Source of the DNA: Fragum whitleyi
Taxonomy: Eukaryota > Mollusca > Bivalvia > Cardiida > Cardiidae
Direction of reading: 5' to 3'
DNA: 64,000 bases
NCBI GenBank assembly: GCA_948146395.1
Contig: OX411549.1
Coordinates: 34,184,693-34,248,692 of the forward strand
This document shows, piece after piece, positions 42,290-54,429 of the stretch. Within the stretch, counting starts at the first letter, position 1. The number at the start of each line of letters is the position of its first letter. A program made the position numbers and the translations under genes. A model generated the notes under the pieces. It worked only from the letters and a program-made list of their open reading frames with translations, was not told the origin of the DNA and did no database searches.

Positions 42290-42850
42290 CACAGGTTGAA
42301 TATACCTGACAGTAGGGCCGAAGTGGCAGATTCATGATTTGTGAGCAGAGAAAGTAGCTTGCTCCATGTTGATTTAAAACTTGTTATGGTCACTTACTCA
42401 CATCCACCAAGCACAGAGAGAAAATGTCTGAGACAACCTAAATCCTTTTATCATTAACTGTCATATCCTTTACACTTTTGTCATCAATTGGATGAGTCTT
42501 ACCTAGGCATTAAAAATCTAATCAAGGATGCAGTGTGTCCTTCAATTGCCGCTACTTTATGTACCCAAAATAAGCAACTTCTACAGAACAAAGCATTTCT
42601 ACAAACTCCTGTCAGGTAAACAACACCGTGATCTTTTTCCTGTTTTATTTAGCACATTAGAGTGGTTACAAGCAAGTGCAATTGGGATATAATTTGCAAA
42701 CAGATCTTTATCTTCCCCATGTTCACCCACAAGCCCCTTAATTATCTCCATTGCTGCTTTCCACGTCCGAGTTCCTCCATGGGTTTTGTACGGATTCTCA
42801 GGTCATCTGCATACAGCAGCTCCAATTGATAACCAGCGTATTTGATTAAA
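42290..42850 (-). pseudogene. Decayed LINE reverse transcriptase relic
   Basis: On the minus strand, pieces of a second LINE RT appear in order but in different frames: LELLYADDL (catalytic YADD) near 42825-42790, TWKAAME near 42755, KGLWVNMGKIK near 42740-42705, then GVCRNALFCRSCLFWVHK near 42615-42560, which matches the C..C...C..C..WVHK cysteine motif found after the RT core in many animal LINE ORF2 proteins, and finally SKLLSLLTNHES near 42370. Several frameshifts and stops; no function. Different from the LINE at 37280-38615. Confidence 0.7.
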
Positions 42851-44071
42851 GCCCCATTATAATTACAATAATTAAAAGCACTCATTCAGTTATCCCTTTG
42901 CCTGCTGAATTTAAATTTTGTTTCAAACCAGTTGTTAATTTTTTGACATTTTAATGAGTGATGGCTGCACATCTTTGCAAGCTGATCTTGAACTAAACTA
43001 TCTGCCAAAGCTTTGTGTACAACTGGGATGTGTTGTATGGCCTACTATTTTACTGCATATGTTCCTGCTCAATATCTGTCATATCCTGGATGTTATTCTA
43101 AAATTCTTGATGTTGCGTCTGGTCATAAACCTTTTCTTTAAATATCTTCTCAAAAACTACTGGATGAATGATTCTTTAGTTACCCTTTATCAGTCTGCAA
43201 AAAATTCTTGTGATCGGATGAAAAATTGGGCAGAGGTCATTTTTCTATGTTATTTAGTGGAAACTTTGAAAATCATTTTCTTAGAATGTAATTGATGGGT
43301 ATCGACCAAATTTCACTGGAATGATACTCAAGTGACCCTTTATTTCAGGCTTGTGGAGCGACTCAAGCCATTCATGGCTTTCTAGTTTTTTTGTCTTTTT
43401 AAAGGATTGATATTTTAACTTTGTTATTCTGGTTAATGTTTTGTCAAAAAATAACATAATTTGTGAGAAACCAATATGAAAAGTTAAGCTAGATATCCTG
43501 ATTATTGAGCAAGCTAATCATAGAACTAAGTGATAGTTAAATTTACTACACTAAAGTGATGATAGTTGGTTAAAGAACACTATTGGATAACCTCAAACAT
43601 AAGGAGTCTGAAGGGAAGTTCAAGTTAAATTGGGATGAATGCGCAGGGTTTTCCAGAGATTTTTTGCCTTAAAGGGTTTTTTATCTCTGGTTTTTAAGCC
43701 AGCGCTAATTTTTGAAAATGTGTATTGTAGAACACAAGTGTTTTGTTGGATATGAATTTAAGTTAAAGTTGAAGTTCTAATTAACTTTCTGATTTTGTAA
43801 ATACAAAGACATGTATGTATTTTTTTTTCATCAATTTATTATGAAGATATATTTCCAAATTCATATTTGTTAAGCCATATGTTTTTCAAGTGTTGCTAAT
43901 ATTAAATACATACTTTTGTTATTGTAGTTTTGTGCGTCTTATGTACAGAAAGTCCGCAACTAAGCATAGCCAAAAATAAAAACGTGGGTCTGGCTTGAAC
44001 CCACGGACAAGTAATATTGATTTTATTGATTTGTAATGCGCTTACTCCTAGGCCAAAGGGCAGTAATTTTT
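42851..44071. other. Non-coding stretch, possible old Helentron-like body
   Basis: 43050-43390 has core-like wording (CTTCTCAAAAACTACTGGAT, ACCAAATTTCACTGGAATG) and ends GAGCGACTCAAGCCATTCA then GGCTTTCTAG, which may be a worn 3' end. A B-box-like CTTGAACCC/GGGTTCAAG string lies near 43990. The 113-codon frame at 42954-43295 is not supported. Confidence 0.4.
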
Positions 44072-44144
44072 GACGGCTCAGCACCAAACCGTTGTAACTG
44101 CCTATAAGAATATTGGAAGTTAAAACTGTTTCATGCTGATCCAT
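44072..44144. repeat. GATGGC hairpin family, copy 8
   Basis: GACGGCTCAGCACCAAACCG on the left and GTTTCATGCTGATCCAT on the right, inner TTGTAACTGCCTATA / TATTGGAAGTTAAAAC; moderately worn. Confidence 0.72.
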
Positions 44145-44290
44145 TTTTATCTTACCTGATGCAAGTGGTAGAAGTTATATTTAAACTGAGTGGAAGCTAA
44201 GCATAAAGGGAAGAGCAGTGGTCCATTCCTTCATTATTTTGAATTTTAAAGAAATAACAAGAAAAAGTGTAGGTTATTCATGCAACCTAA

Positions 44291-44385
44291 TATTTTCCAA
44301 GCTAAGGTCCTATAGATCCACTTAATTTGTTCCTTACATTAGTAAGGAACAAAGTGGAGTTAAGGAAGCTTGGATTGAAAATGGT
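44291..44385. repeat. Inverted repeat, ~90 bp
   Basis: ATTTTCCAAGCTAAGG ... CCACTTAATTTGTTCCTTAC and AGTAAGGAACAAAGTGG ... AAGGAAGCTTGGATTGAAAAT pair with few mismatches around a 3-nt centre. A MITE-like hairpin, family unknown. Confidence 0.65.
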
Positions 44386-44404
44386 GAATCCCGAGAGAAA
44401 TGTC

Positions 44405-44650
44405 CTAACCCTTGTCATGCTGAACCCGAAATATTCCTGCTTTAGCAGGAGCTAAAGACCAACATCAGCCTGCACATATGTGCAGTCAGATGTTAGTCTA
44501 CACCACCTGTTTCTCACTTTCAAACCGGAATTGTCAATAGATTTAGTTTTTCAAATAAAAATTGACCTACAGTTGGAACTTTCAGTGCTTTTTGCCCTTT
44601 GATTTTGATGATAATTTTAGCCAAAATTTATTCAGCATGACAAGGGTTAA
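44405..44650 (-). mobile_element. piggyBac-like MITE, family A, copy 2
   Basis: CTAACCCTTGTCATGCTGAA to TTCAGCATGACAAGGGTTAA, 246 bp; reverse orientation relative to copy 1 at 2252-2495. The left target site has decayed from TTAA to CTAA. Terminal inverted repeats of 20 bp are exact apart from that base. Confidence 0.78.
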
Positions 44651-44879
44651 TTATTCTATAAATATAGAAGGATCCTGAAGAAACCCTTGCTTGAGCTAAA
44701 GGGATCCTTCCTAATATTTTGGGATATTAGGGATCCAAGGTCAGTGTTAGTGTCAAACCCTGAAGAACTCTTATCACCACACAAGTCATCATTCATGGCC
44801 ATTCGGAACACCACTCGGCCAATCTCATTATTGTGTCGCCCCATGGGCGACACTCATTGTAGTATACATATTCTAATTT
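44651..44879. other. No recognisable feature
   Basis: Short palindromic pieces only (TCGCCCCATGGGCGA at about 44837-44851). Confidence 0.4.
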
Positions 44880-45512
44880 TCCCCCGCGTTTTCAGCAAGG
44901 GGACATAGTTATGGTCTCGTCCGTCATTCCGAGGTTCCGTCACTAAACTTTTCCGGAGCATATCTCCTAAAGTATAATAGTTAACACCTTGAAACTAAAT
45001 GGGTGGATAGATCCTATGGATAAGAAGTGCAGTGCACAAGAACTACAACTCTTGCTTGCATTATTTTGGAGTTATTGCCCTTTGTTATTTTTAGGACTTA
45101 GATTTTGTCCGGAGCATATCTCCTAAAGTATTATAGCTATCAACTTGAAACTTTATGGGAGGATAGATCTCATGGAGCAGAAGTGTAGTGCACAAGAACT
45201 ACAACTCTTGCTTGCATTATTTTGGAGTTATTGCCCTTTGTTATTTTTAGGACTTAGATTTTGTCGGGAGCATAATTCCTAAAGTATTATAGCTATCAAC
45301 TTGAAATGTTATTGGTGGATAGATCTCATGGAGCAGAAGTGTAGTGCACAAGAACTTCAACTCTTGCTTGCATAATTTTGGAGTTATTGCCCTTTTTTAT
45401 TTTTAAGACTTAGATTTTGTAAGGGTTAATCTCTTAAAGAACAATAGAATTCTTAATCTTTACTATCAAGCTTTCACGGCTGGGGATGGCCATGTCCAAC
45501 ATGGCTCTTGTT
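44880..45512 (+). mobile_element. Helentron-like (pearl-type) element
   Basis: CCCCCGCGTTTTCAGCAAGGGG begins it (short hairpin), then TCTCGTCCGTCATTCCG, three to four cores of ~155 bp with the same wording as 39010-40505 (GGAGCATATCTCCTAAAGTA, TTATTGCCCTTTGTTATTTT), and 3' end GGGGATGGCCATGTCCAACATGGCTCTTGTT with a possible CATGTCCAACATG hairpin. Confidence 0.72.
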
Positions 45513-45682
45513 TTGGAAATTACATCATATGGAAGGGTTCATTGGATCTTATCGTGCTCAAACCGTCAGAAGCGTTTTTTCCCATTCATTTAAAACAACT
45601 CAAATTGAATATTTGTCTGATGAATTCAAAAGAAAGTCGATGCACTTCAACTGCTCTAGCAGCATCTTTTTTTTCTATTTTA

Positions 45683-46450
45683 GTCCCCCACCGGTTAGCG
45701 GTTGGGGGACTATAGGTTTGCTCGATTCCGTCTGTTTGTCCGTCTGTCCGTCACACTTTTGTCTGCCATAATGAATGTTCCTTTGGTGAACATTTACTTG
45801 AACTGTTCTAGAAATTTTAATTGGCCCCCTCACCCTCTCAAATATTTGCGTGGCAGGGCAGGTCTTTTTTCTTTAAAATCTTCTCCTCCCAAACAAACGG
45901 ACCAATTTAACTGAAACTTGGCATATATGTTACACTTAAATTTTTAAAGAAATTTTGATTGACCCCAAAAAGTGGGCGTTGATGGACGGGTCTTATTTCG
46001 CGTTAAAAACGTTATGAACTTACTCCTCCTTAACCACTGGGCAAAATATATCCAAAACTTGGCATGAATGTCCGTACTAAAATAAATGGTTGATCCTAGA
46101 ATAAGGGGGTTGCAGGGCGGAGCTTTTTTTCACTTAAAAACTTTTAAAAGCCTTCTTTTCCCAAACCATTGGACTCGGTTTCATTAAAGTTGGTATGAAT
46201 GGTCCATCGGTTACCCTTTACTTATATTGTTCAATAAAACCTTATTTACCCCAAGGCATGGTCGTGGCAAGGCAGGTCACTTGAAATTTTATTCTTAAAA
46301 TTTTCTCCCAAACCAGTGGACAAATTTTATTAAAACTTGTTATGAATGTTCTTTTGGTGGCCCTTTACGTAAATTGTTCGTTAATTTAGACTTCAATGGT
46401 AAAGGCGTGGCTGTAAGGGCCATTTTTTCTCATTCTCACTGAAACTTGTT
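45683..46450 (+). mobile_element. Helentron-like element, same 5' end but different core
   Basis: 5' end AGTCCCCCACCGGTTAGCGG with TTGGGGGACTATAGG is nearly the same as that of 39010-40505, but the core family differs (CCAAACCATTGGACTCGGTT, ACTTGGCATGAATGTCC, AAATTTTGATTGACCCCAAA) and resembles 55500-56060. The end near ACTTGTT (46444-46450) is tentative. Confidence 0.65.
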
Positions 46451-47712
46451 TGTCGTCAAAAAGGAAGATTTTTCGAATTAGTCTAAGAATATCTATCTTT
46501 TGAAACACGTTCATTAGAACACGTCCATTAGAGTGGTATTTTATTGCATTCAGCTTAATGTCGGTAATAAGGTGGATAATATGTGGGTTAATGGCGATTT
46601 CAACAACTTATTTATATTATTTTTCAATTTAATTAAATTTAAATTTTGAGAAGATTCCCAGTTGAGCCTGAGAAAAGTTTGATAACCTGGGCCCTGATAA
46701 GGATATATACTGGAAAAGTATCATTTGATTATATTCATTACATTTCTGTAAAAGCATAAAAACAAAGAGTCATTTTCGCATGTACTGGCAAAAAGCTATA
46801 ATAAACACTGTACGAAAAGTTCTTGTTGTAAGCAATTGTAAGCAATTTTACAATTCCGAATGTTGTAAAATAACAGGCACTAAACATAATCCGTGCATGG
46901 CTGCTAGTAATACAAATCACATGAACAGAGAAATCAGGCTAGTGACGCCGCTACAGAATTCAACACGTTTACAAGCAATCCCTTTTTGTGACGCCTTTTA
47001 AGACAATGTAGATTGGACACCTACCGGAAAAAATGAAGAAATTGCTTGTTATATTTCAAGTGACACATTCAAGTAACCGTAGTTACAGATAGTAACATCG
47101 TGAACTTGACATTCACCTCGATGAAAACCATATTAAATCGCCAAAATTGTTTTTTAAAAAAAGCTTCATAATCTGTCCAAACGAATAACATTTCATTCAA
47201 ATCAATTAAATCATTGCCCTTTTTTATTATCGGCTGTGGATTTCAACTGAGCGTCTGATTGGTCCTAACAGATGCACAAACACGAAAGTACATTGATTTT
47301 TTTTTTAAAAAAGGGGGATAATAAATTATCGTTAATTTCGCCCATTTGGACGAAATTATCGACAATGTATTACCTCCCCTTAATTTCATTCAAAACTCGC
47401 TTCTCCCCCTCATTTAATATAGTTCCGGAATCATTCCAAATGAATCATGATGTCAATATCACGGAGTTATTAACAGTATGTTAATCTCTCATCGTTACAG
47501 TGGCATACGAAACATAATTTTGACACCGTACTCGTTTCATTAAAGCTTGAGAAACAGACAGTGTGAACACCTTATGACGACTAGGCCACAAACCGCCAAA
47601 TCATTTAATCTTAGTTAATCTGGACCAAATTTGAGTCGACATCGAGCAATGTTAGATGACATTCATGTCGTGTTCGAAACTGCATCCAGAGCAGCATCAT
47701 TATGTAAACACT
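46451..47712. other. Single-copy-looking stretch
   Basis: No recognised repeat or gene; frames up to 73 codons only, without domain or splice support. Confidence 0.45.
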
Positions 47713-47884
47713 TTTAGGGTAGTGAACCCTTAACGGTTACGCAACATTTCGGACCTCGTGTTCTTTCACAATTTTAACCGGGGTTTTCTGAATGAAATCA
47801 TTGGGAAACCTCGGTTAACACTACTGAAGTTCACGTCTTCCGAAACGTTGCGGAACAGAGATAATGACGGGTCCACTGTCTTAA
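47713..47884. mobile_element. TTAA-type MITE, family C, copy 2
   Basis: TTTTAGGGTAGTGAACCC at left and GGGTCCACTGTCTTAA at right; inner arms CGCAACATTTCGGACC / CCGAAACGTTGCGG pair. Same order as 29171-29322; left TTAA has decayed. Confidence 0.7.
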
Positions 47885-49098
47885 AATACGCTTCTACTAC
47901 GACTTTTGCTTGAACAAATACCGATCAGCCCGTGTCTACTGAATATAGTAACGTTACACAAGAAACTGGTGACACGCTGCGTTACAAATAGTTTTGACGT
48001 CGGCGTCAAACTAACGTTTTGGTTTAAGGAAGTCATCTTCACTCAACCATTTGCAAACGACATATTTCCCTCATAGCAGTTTAACTTTGCCAATTGTCGT
48101 CGGAATACTAAAAAATGCAACAAAAGTTTGTTGCGATTTTTTTAGTACAGAATGTGCACACAATTTAATCATTCTTACACAGTTCGAAAATGAGACAATG
48201 GGGCATAACAAATCCTAGTGATTATGAAGTGCTCGTTCAAAGCAAATACCTTCCATTATTTCAACTCGTTTCTGGATACCAGTTTCCACCGAGATCATTT
48301 TATTTTTACTTGAAACATGTGATCATTTTGTTCCTTACATGAAACAATAACTGACAGAAGAATCGTTGAGATTTTCTACACATGCGGCACTTTGATGCTT
48401 CAAGACATATACGTTTTTACTACGTTCTTCCTACGTTGAGCCAATCGTAGTGGAATTCTAGTTCTATTTTTGCCGGGTAATGATTCTAATGAACTTGTAT
48501 AATCCTTGATTTCATGGGCACCTTTTTTCCATTTAAAACAAAATGTTGATTTTCTTGGCGGTATTTTCTCCGTTAACGTGAGATTTATATTTTTTACCCG
48601 TCAATCAAAAAGGGGACCATCTGAGTTGTACTTAAAGTGTCGATCCTATTCAGACTACGCGAAATGCACAGACTGATAAGGGCCTAAACTTTTCGCACTT
48701 GGCTCATTCTCTGAAAAAATAAGGATCATCGTTTCTTCTTGTCAACGATTTGTTTGAAATGCGACCCCAAATTGACCTGTATTGGAATCGATCTCTTTTT
48801 CAAATATCTATATCACGGAGGTCCCAGATGGTCCTAATCGCGTGACGGGTCGCATGTTACAGATAATGCCTACAAACATATGAACAGGGAGGACATGGCG
48901 ATACTGGATCCAACCATGACTACAATTGATAATATTGTGAAATTGCTTCCCCTCAAAACCATTCCAAACCACTCGCTCCATTCATATAATGCAAAACATT
49001 CACTCCAAACGTTTCGAAATAATCCCGCGACGCTCCGAAATTAATCAAAAACCTTACACAACTTTACTCAAAATTTGATAGATGAAATAATTTCATTT
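47885..49098. other. Single-copy-looking stretch
   Basis: No gene, array or terminal repeat recognised. Confidence 0.45.
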
Positions 49099-49239
49099 TC
49101 GCGTTTTTTATTTGTCCATGAATAAGGTATGTTGGGGGAAGAGTTATATGACAAAGGTAAAATCCGAGGGCGGAGTCCGAGGATTTTGCTTTGTATATAA
49201 CGCCCCCCCATCAGACTTTATTCGTGGACACAAAACGCG
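49099..49239. mobile_element. Foldback element with CGCGTTTT ends
   Basis: CGCGTTTTTTATTTGTCCAT and, reversed, CGCGTTTTGTGTCCACGAAT define the ends; arms include GGTAAAATCC / GGATTTTGC and CCGAGGGCGGAGTCCGAGG at the centre. About 140 bp, non-coding. Confidence 0.65.
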
Positions 49240-49375
49240 TAATAAAGTTATATCCATTATAACACGATCACAATTGTGATTTTTACTACCCTTTTCTGTT
49301 TGTAAAAAAGATTGAAAAAAATCTGGATGTAAAATGAATGACCCGGGAATGATACTGACGTTGGAAAATGTTTGA

Positions 49376-49767
49376 TCAGAAAGCGAAGCGCGTAATTCAA
49401 CACTTTTGTAATATGGCGTCAAAAGCATCAACGTCCTCGCTAAAGGATGGCGTTGAGTAGAATAAAAGGGAGGTGCTGTCTGGAAACAACATATGACATA
49501 TGAATTTTATTACAAACGAAGTTCTATATTTTTTTCTTATTTCATATATCCTATTAATGCCATCGTGTTATAATAACGTCTCTCAGAAAGCGAAGCGCGT
49601 CATTCAACACTTTTGTTATATGGCGTCAAAAGCATCAACGTCCTCGCTAAAAGATGGCGTTGAGTAGAATAAATGGGAGGTGCTGTCTGGAAACAACATA
49701 TGACATATGAATTTTATTACAAACGAAGTTCTATATTTTTTTTTCTTATTTCATATATCCTATTAAT
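49376..49767 (+). repeat. Direct tandem duplication, ~207-bp period
   Basis: AGAAAGCGAAGCGCGT starts at 49379 and 49586; the following ~180 bp (AAAGCATCAACGTCCTCGC, GGATGGCGTTGAGTAGAATA, GGAGGTGCTGTCTGGAAAC, CATATGACATATGAATTT) are repeated with only a few substitutions. Between the units the text differs. No conserved frame. Confidence 0.88.
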
Positions 49768-52700
49768 GCTGGTGAGTTTTAAAAACGGTGGATTCATTTT
49801 CAATAATTTTCGCACCAACTATACCCACTTTTTAGGATATTTTGATTTAAAGAAGGGAAATTTGAAAACGGTCGCTTAATGAAAATGTTCGCTGAATAGA
49901 CGTGGTCGCTTGAGCAAGATTGACTGTAAATTGTAGTCATATACTGTTGCATTGGTCACCAAAAACCTCGAGTCTACATTTTTTCTTAATGTTAATTTGC
50001 ATTTGAGATTTGGTCATTCATCAACGGAATGTATAATATAAGCAATTTGATAATTTATCAGACTAACTACATCGTATTTATAAGTACAAACACTTTTCCG
50101 GTATTTACAAACGACAATTTACGCACATGGTTACTACGAAGTATGATACCAATCAACAGAGAATTATTTTGAACCGACTAATTAGTCGGGGAAATAATGA
50201 TTTTTTTTTTTAAAAAAATCATGGAAAAATGAACATTTTGTAATAACAATATTTTTCAAATTCGTCTCTCATTCGGGTTGATTGTGCCCAGTTGCCTATA
50301 AAGTTCTGAAATTGAGAAACTGTTTCTGAACAACCCTAAAATATAGGGAATTGCGATGAAAATAGAAGACAAGTCCGGCGTTGCAAGAAAAAGTAAATTA
50401 ATAAAAAAAACTAGGACAATGCTTAAACAAAAAGAAAAGCCTTGTTTGTCACGGACAGGAATGATCGACATGCATCAGAATAGTAATCCATAGTTTGCAT
50501 GTACATGTACTTTAATTCGATGCCTCGTGGTGAAATTAACTATTATTTTGGGAACGAACATTACTGAATATGAGTATACATTAAAACAAAAAAGATATGT
50601 TTGTCTACAAGTTGGATATGATTACGAGTTTTACATTTTTTTTTTTCATTTAAGTGTATCAGCTAGCCCTCACATGTTGAATCAACAAGCCCCGTGTACA
50701 GGGCTAGTTGTGTTCAAATGTAAAAAAAAAAAATGTATCAACCAGCCCCTGTGTCCCTTTTGCTGTACTTGTTTGAACTGCAGCTGGAACTACGATCGGG
50801 AAGATTTTGCCGCTGTGCTTTCAGTTTGCTATTAATACGTTTTCGACCGTTTTCCGCCACATTCTTTCTGTGACGCATGCCTCGATTCGTTTAGGTTGTA
50901 GGTGTGAAGACCGATGAAGACTACATTTCGTGTATTTTGCGATGTTTTGGGCAAATTTTGATAGAAGTGGATTCTATGTTGGAGACTGAGCAGGAGTTAA
51001 CCTCGACCATTTGGAGGCATCGCGTAGATAGCCCTCGTGATTGCAGTTATATGGTAGCATATTAATGAATTCTATGGTCGGCCAAACACATAGATGTACA
51101 CGTATATTGAGAGTTGCGGTTGGGAAAATGTTTGTTTTTGTAGAGTTTATGAGGACCAAATTTTTTCTCCTATAGAGGTGGTGATGGGTTATTCTTTGTC
51201 AGAGGTCAAAAAATGTAAATGCAGCTGTAGCTACCACATTTTGCTTGACAACAAGCTATATATATGACCATTTCACCATGACTTTCCAGAATTAATTTTG
51301 AGGAAGATTAGCCCCGTTGCCTTGATTCCGGCTCCCAGTTCGTGCTTCCTGCTAACCTGACCAGTTTTTCGAGTTAGCGACTGTAATCATTTGGCTTTAT
51401 TGTTTTACACAGTTATGTTTTCAGAACATAATATTTCAGAAACTGATTTAGTTTTGGGCGGGGTTGTCCATATCCCGATTCGGTCCGTGATGATATATGC
51501 TCTCGGCAGACGAAGACCAAGTATATATTCAAAAGGGGAAGGTTCAAAATTAAAATATAGGGCTCGTTCACCTGGTAATAGGCCTACACAATTTTAACCC
51601 TTGTCATAATGAGTTTTAATTTTGTTTATAATTTGACCTACATCGCGGTAAGGAAATAACCCCGTTGAATATTCTTGATATTACACGGGCGTTATTACAC
51701 TAGTGGAATAACTATGCAAATGAGCTTAGAACGGGCATCAACGTTATATTTTAGTTGTTAAAATGACGACATAATGGATTTACTGACGTCAATTAGCAAA
51801 CGGTGTTATATGTTTCGCGGAATAACTTGAATCTATGTCGTAATTTCCTTGTTTTTATCACAAAATGCGGGTCATATTATAAATAGAATATCAAATTTGA
51901 GGCCATTAAATACCCAATTTATTTAACTTGTCACCTAGAAACAGTTAAAAACTCGGCGCAGCCTCTTTTTTTTTATCTTTTACAGATGACTAATTTAATG
52001 TATTCGGTATTCAATGACTACTCATTCAATATCCCCTATTTAAACAAGTTTCCTATTTTCTTTTTACATGAACGAGTCTGTCCGGTCAAGATTTTTTACC
52101 GCGTGAAACTTGAATCAGTAGAAGGCAGACAATGTTCAGTTCCCCAGACCAGACCGCACAACTGTGGAGGCTGATCTTTATTAGTAGGGCCTATATACTG
52201 TCTTTAAAAAGCTTTCGTCGTTCACAAAGGTGACACTAGAATGTGTCTTGAACAGCAGGAAAATTGGCAGTTGAAACCTGCATAAAAATGAAATAATTGT
52301 GCTCAAGAGCACGGACCCGAAATATGACGGTATATCGTGATTCACTGTTAAGAGGGCGTTCGCTTGAATCGTTTGATACCCATGTGGATTCGCCACTGAA
52401 CCTTCTTCTATATGACAGTTTATTTTCTATTTAACTTATAGGCATATGAGTTGGAATTATTCTCGTAACCGTCACCATAACCGTTGGACTTATCCACGGA
52501 CAATAAATGAGAGTCCCTGAGGAATTAATGGATCGCTGACTCCGCCCCTTGACCTCCGTCACGACAAACCAAAAACGGATTCTAAAACATCATTTTTCCG
52601 CAGATTATATGGCCAATATATGGACTATTACCGTCACTGTGACCCGGAACCGGCGGGCGATCTAATTTAAACGTCGCAACTACAGCTTTTTTCAAGTTAC

Positions 52701-53017
52701 GAGGATAAAATCGCTCATTGTAAGAAAAAAATATTTCAAAGAAAATATCGGAAAATGTCAGGCTCATATCATATCATTAGCCTATATAGCCTGATTAGTC
52801 AATGGATTAGATTGAGTACCGAAAACCAAAGCATTAATGGACCGCGTTGCCACCAGTGTTTCTAGAAATAGAATCTAGAACCAGTCAACGCCTCCATTGA
52901 CCCGGAAGTGGTATCGGCTAATGCAGGCTGACACTTCATTCTCGGCTACAGTATTTTCCATATTTTAAGTTTTTGGAGTTATTTACACTAAGGATTTGCA
53001 TGTTGATATTTCGGGAT
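49768..53017. other. Upstream region of the neurobeachin-like exon
   Basis: Mostly unrepeated sequence. A worn fragment resembling a piggyBac-like end (TTAACCCTTGTCAT) is at about 51596. No TATA box is obvious in the last 300 bp before the exon; 5' UTR and promoter should lie here, but I cannot place the start site. Frames up to 102 codons show no domain. Confidence 0.45.
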
Positions 53018-53038
53018 TAAAGAGAATTGCATCGCAAC

Positions 53039-53197
53039 ATGTCGGCGAGTGAAGAGAGCGCCGAATCTGTTGTCAAAACCGTGGACGAGATCCTGAAATC
53101 GGAAGGGAATGACGAGCTAAAATTCGGATTACTGATCGGTTTAATCAAGGTGAATCAAGCATCCAATAAGGATGTCGTCAACACTGTATTACACCTG
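53039..53197 (+). CDS. First coding exon of a neurobeachin/LRBA-family BEACH protein
   Basis: 53 codons from ATG 53039 (A at -3) to a phase-0 donor CTG|GTAAGTG at 53197/53198. An in-frame TAA at 53018-53020 closes the frame upstream, so this ATG starts the protein. The segment LKFGLLIGLIKVNQASNKDV followed by VNTVLHL corresponds to the conserved N-terminal stretch of neurobeachin (vertebrate type: MKFAVLIGLIQVGEVSNRDI), where the next residues are VGGEFD; the donor falls right before that point. Neurobeachin proteins are very large (about 3000 residues) scaffolds with armadillo-like, concanavalin-like, PH-BEACH and WD40 domains acting in membrane trafficking. The acidic first ~25 residues are variable in the family. 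The remaining exons lie beyond the window. The similarity was recognised from memory and should be confirmed by alignment; symbol (nbea or lrba) cannot be decided in an invertebrate from this exon. Confidence 0.75.
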
Positions 53198-53203
53198 GTA
53201 AGT
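53198..53203 (+). promoter_or_regulatory. 5' splice site (GTAAGT)
   Basis: Consensus donor directly after codon 53 of the neurobeachin-like exon. Translation without splicing would continue 34 codons to a stop at 53300-53302, and those residues are not protein-like. Confidence 0.75.
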
Positions 53204-54429
53204 GATAATCATTTTGAGGGTTTATCAGAAAGGTGTCAAACAGTATCATACATTATGTTACATGTAAATGCAATATCCCGATCTGGACATTTCCATAGAT
53301 GATGTGGGAGAGTTCAATAGTCAAATCAATACTATCGATTTGCAACATACCTGTACAGTATACATCTGTCAATAGACTCGCATATTTAGGCATATTTTAA
53401 CAAGTACATGTATATATAATGATTATAGTTCTTTGTATGTTATTATTGAATGTTTATGTAAACCTTCAATAGCAAATCATCCTTGTTCCGGAATGTTTTT
53501 TCCCCAGATTACAAAAATTTTCCTTACTGTGATTAAGTTTACATTGATTTTTCTATCTTTCAATTTTGCTTGTATTAGTTTGCTGGCAGCTACTTATAAT
53601 ATTGTCCATGGCAGTTTCTAGTTTAGGGCAATTAGCGCAAAACTGTTATGAATATACTCAAACCTCATAGTATTGATCTATCAACAATATTCTTCTATCA
53701 ACAAATCTTTGGATATTTTCATAAAAATGCCACAATTCAAACCTTCACATAGATAACTAGTTCATGAGTAACTTATTAGGACATAGATGTCAAGAAATAT
53801 TAGAAAGATTCTACATATATATGCCTTTTTTCTAAACAGAATGCTAAATAAGTTCTCGTTGATATTTAAGAACTGGTGGTATTCAAGATGATTTTATAAG
53901 TAATGAAAAATTAGTATATTCCGAAAAAGAACACTCCCCAACCTTATATAACATATTGGATTCAAATCTAATAATCTTGATAGTAATGGGGCTCCAAATT
54001 GTAAGTTTTGACATCATGTCCCACAATGCATCGATACAATGGAATGACTTAAAAATTCCCTGAATTTGATATGGCTGCCTATTGTTGGCATTTTAGTGCC
54101 AAATAACTGTGTTAGGACAACCATTTTGTATTTAGTGGGAAGTTAAAGCATAATACTGTAAGGAAATATTTATGAATTTAGGCAAGATTAATTATTATCA
54201 TCGCTTTTATCAGCTAATTCTAAATCGATACAGTGGGGTTCCAACATTTATGGAACAGGGCTAGTGCCACTGATGAAAATTGAGGAGTCATTGACTCCTT
54301 AATGAAAATTCTGGGGTCCAAAACTGATATTCAAGGGGCCAAAACAACAGAAAAAGCAAATCATGAGCACAATTTTAGGTTACCCGTATATTGGGTAAAA
54401 AGTTTCAAATGAACTATAACTAGTATTTT
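53204..54429 (+). other. Intron 1 of the neurobeachin-like gene, first part
   Basis: AT-rich, no recognised repeat end, no second exon with acceptor and similarity seen. Confidence 0.5.

Noticed and set aside
42690..42800. Exon of an unknown host gene (TWKAAMEIIKGLVGEHGED...)
   Set aside because: Neighbouring frames give LELLYADDL and KGLWVNMGKIK in the order of a LINE RT, so it is a frameshifted retrotransposon relic.
53027..53302. 91-codon single-exon gene
   Set aside because: The conserved N-terminus ends exactly at a GTAAGT donor; the residues after it are not family-like.
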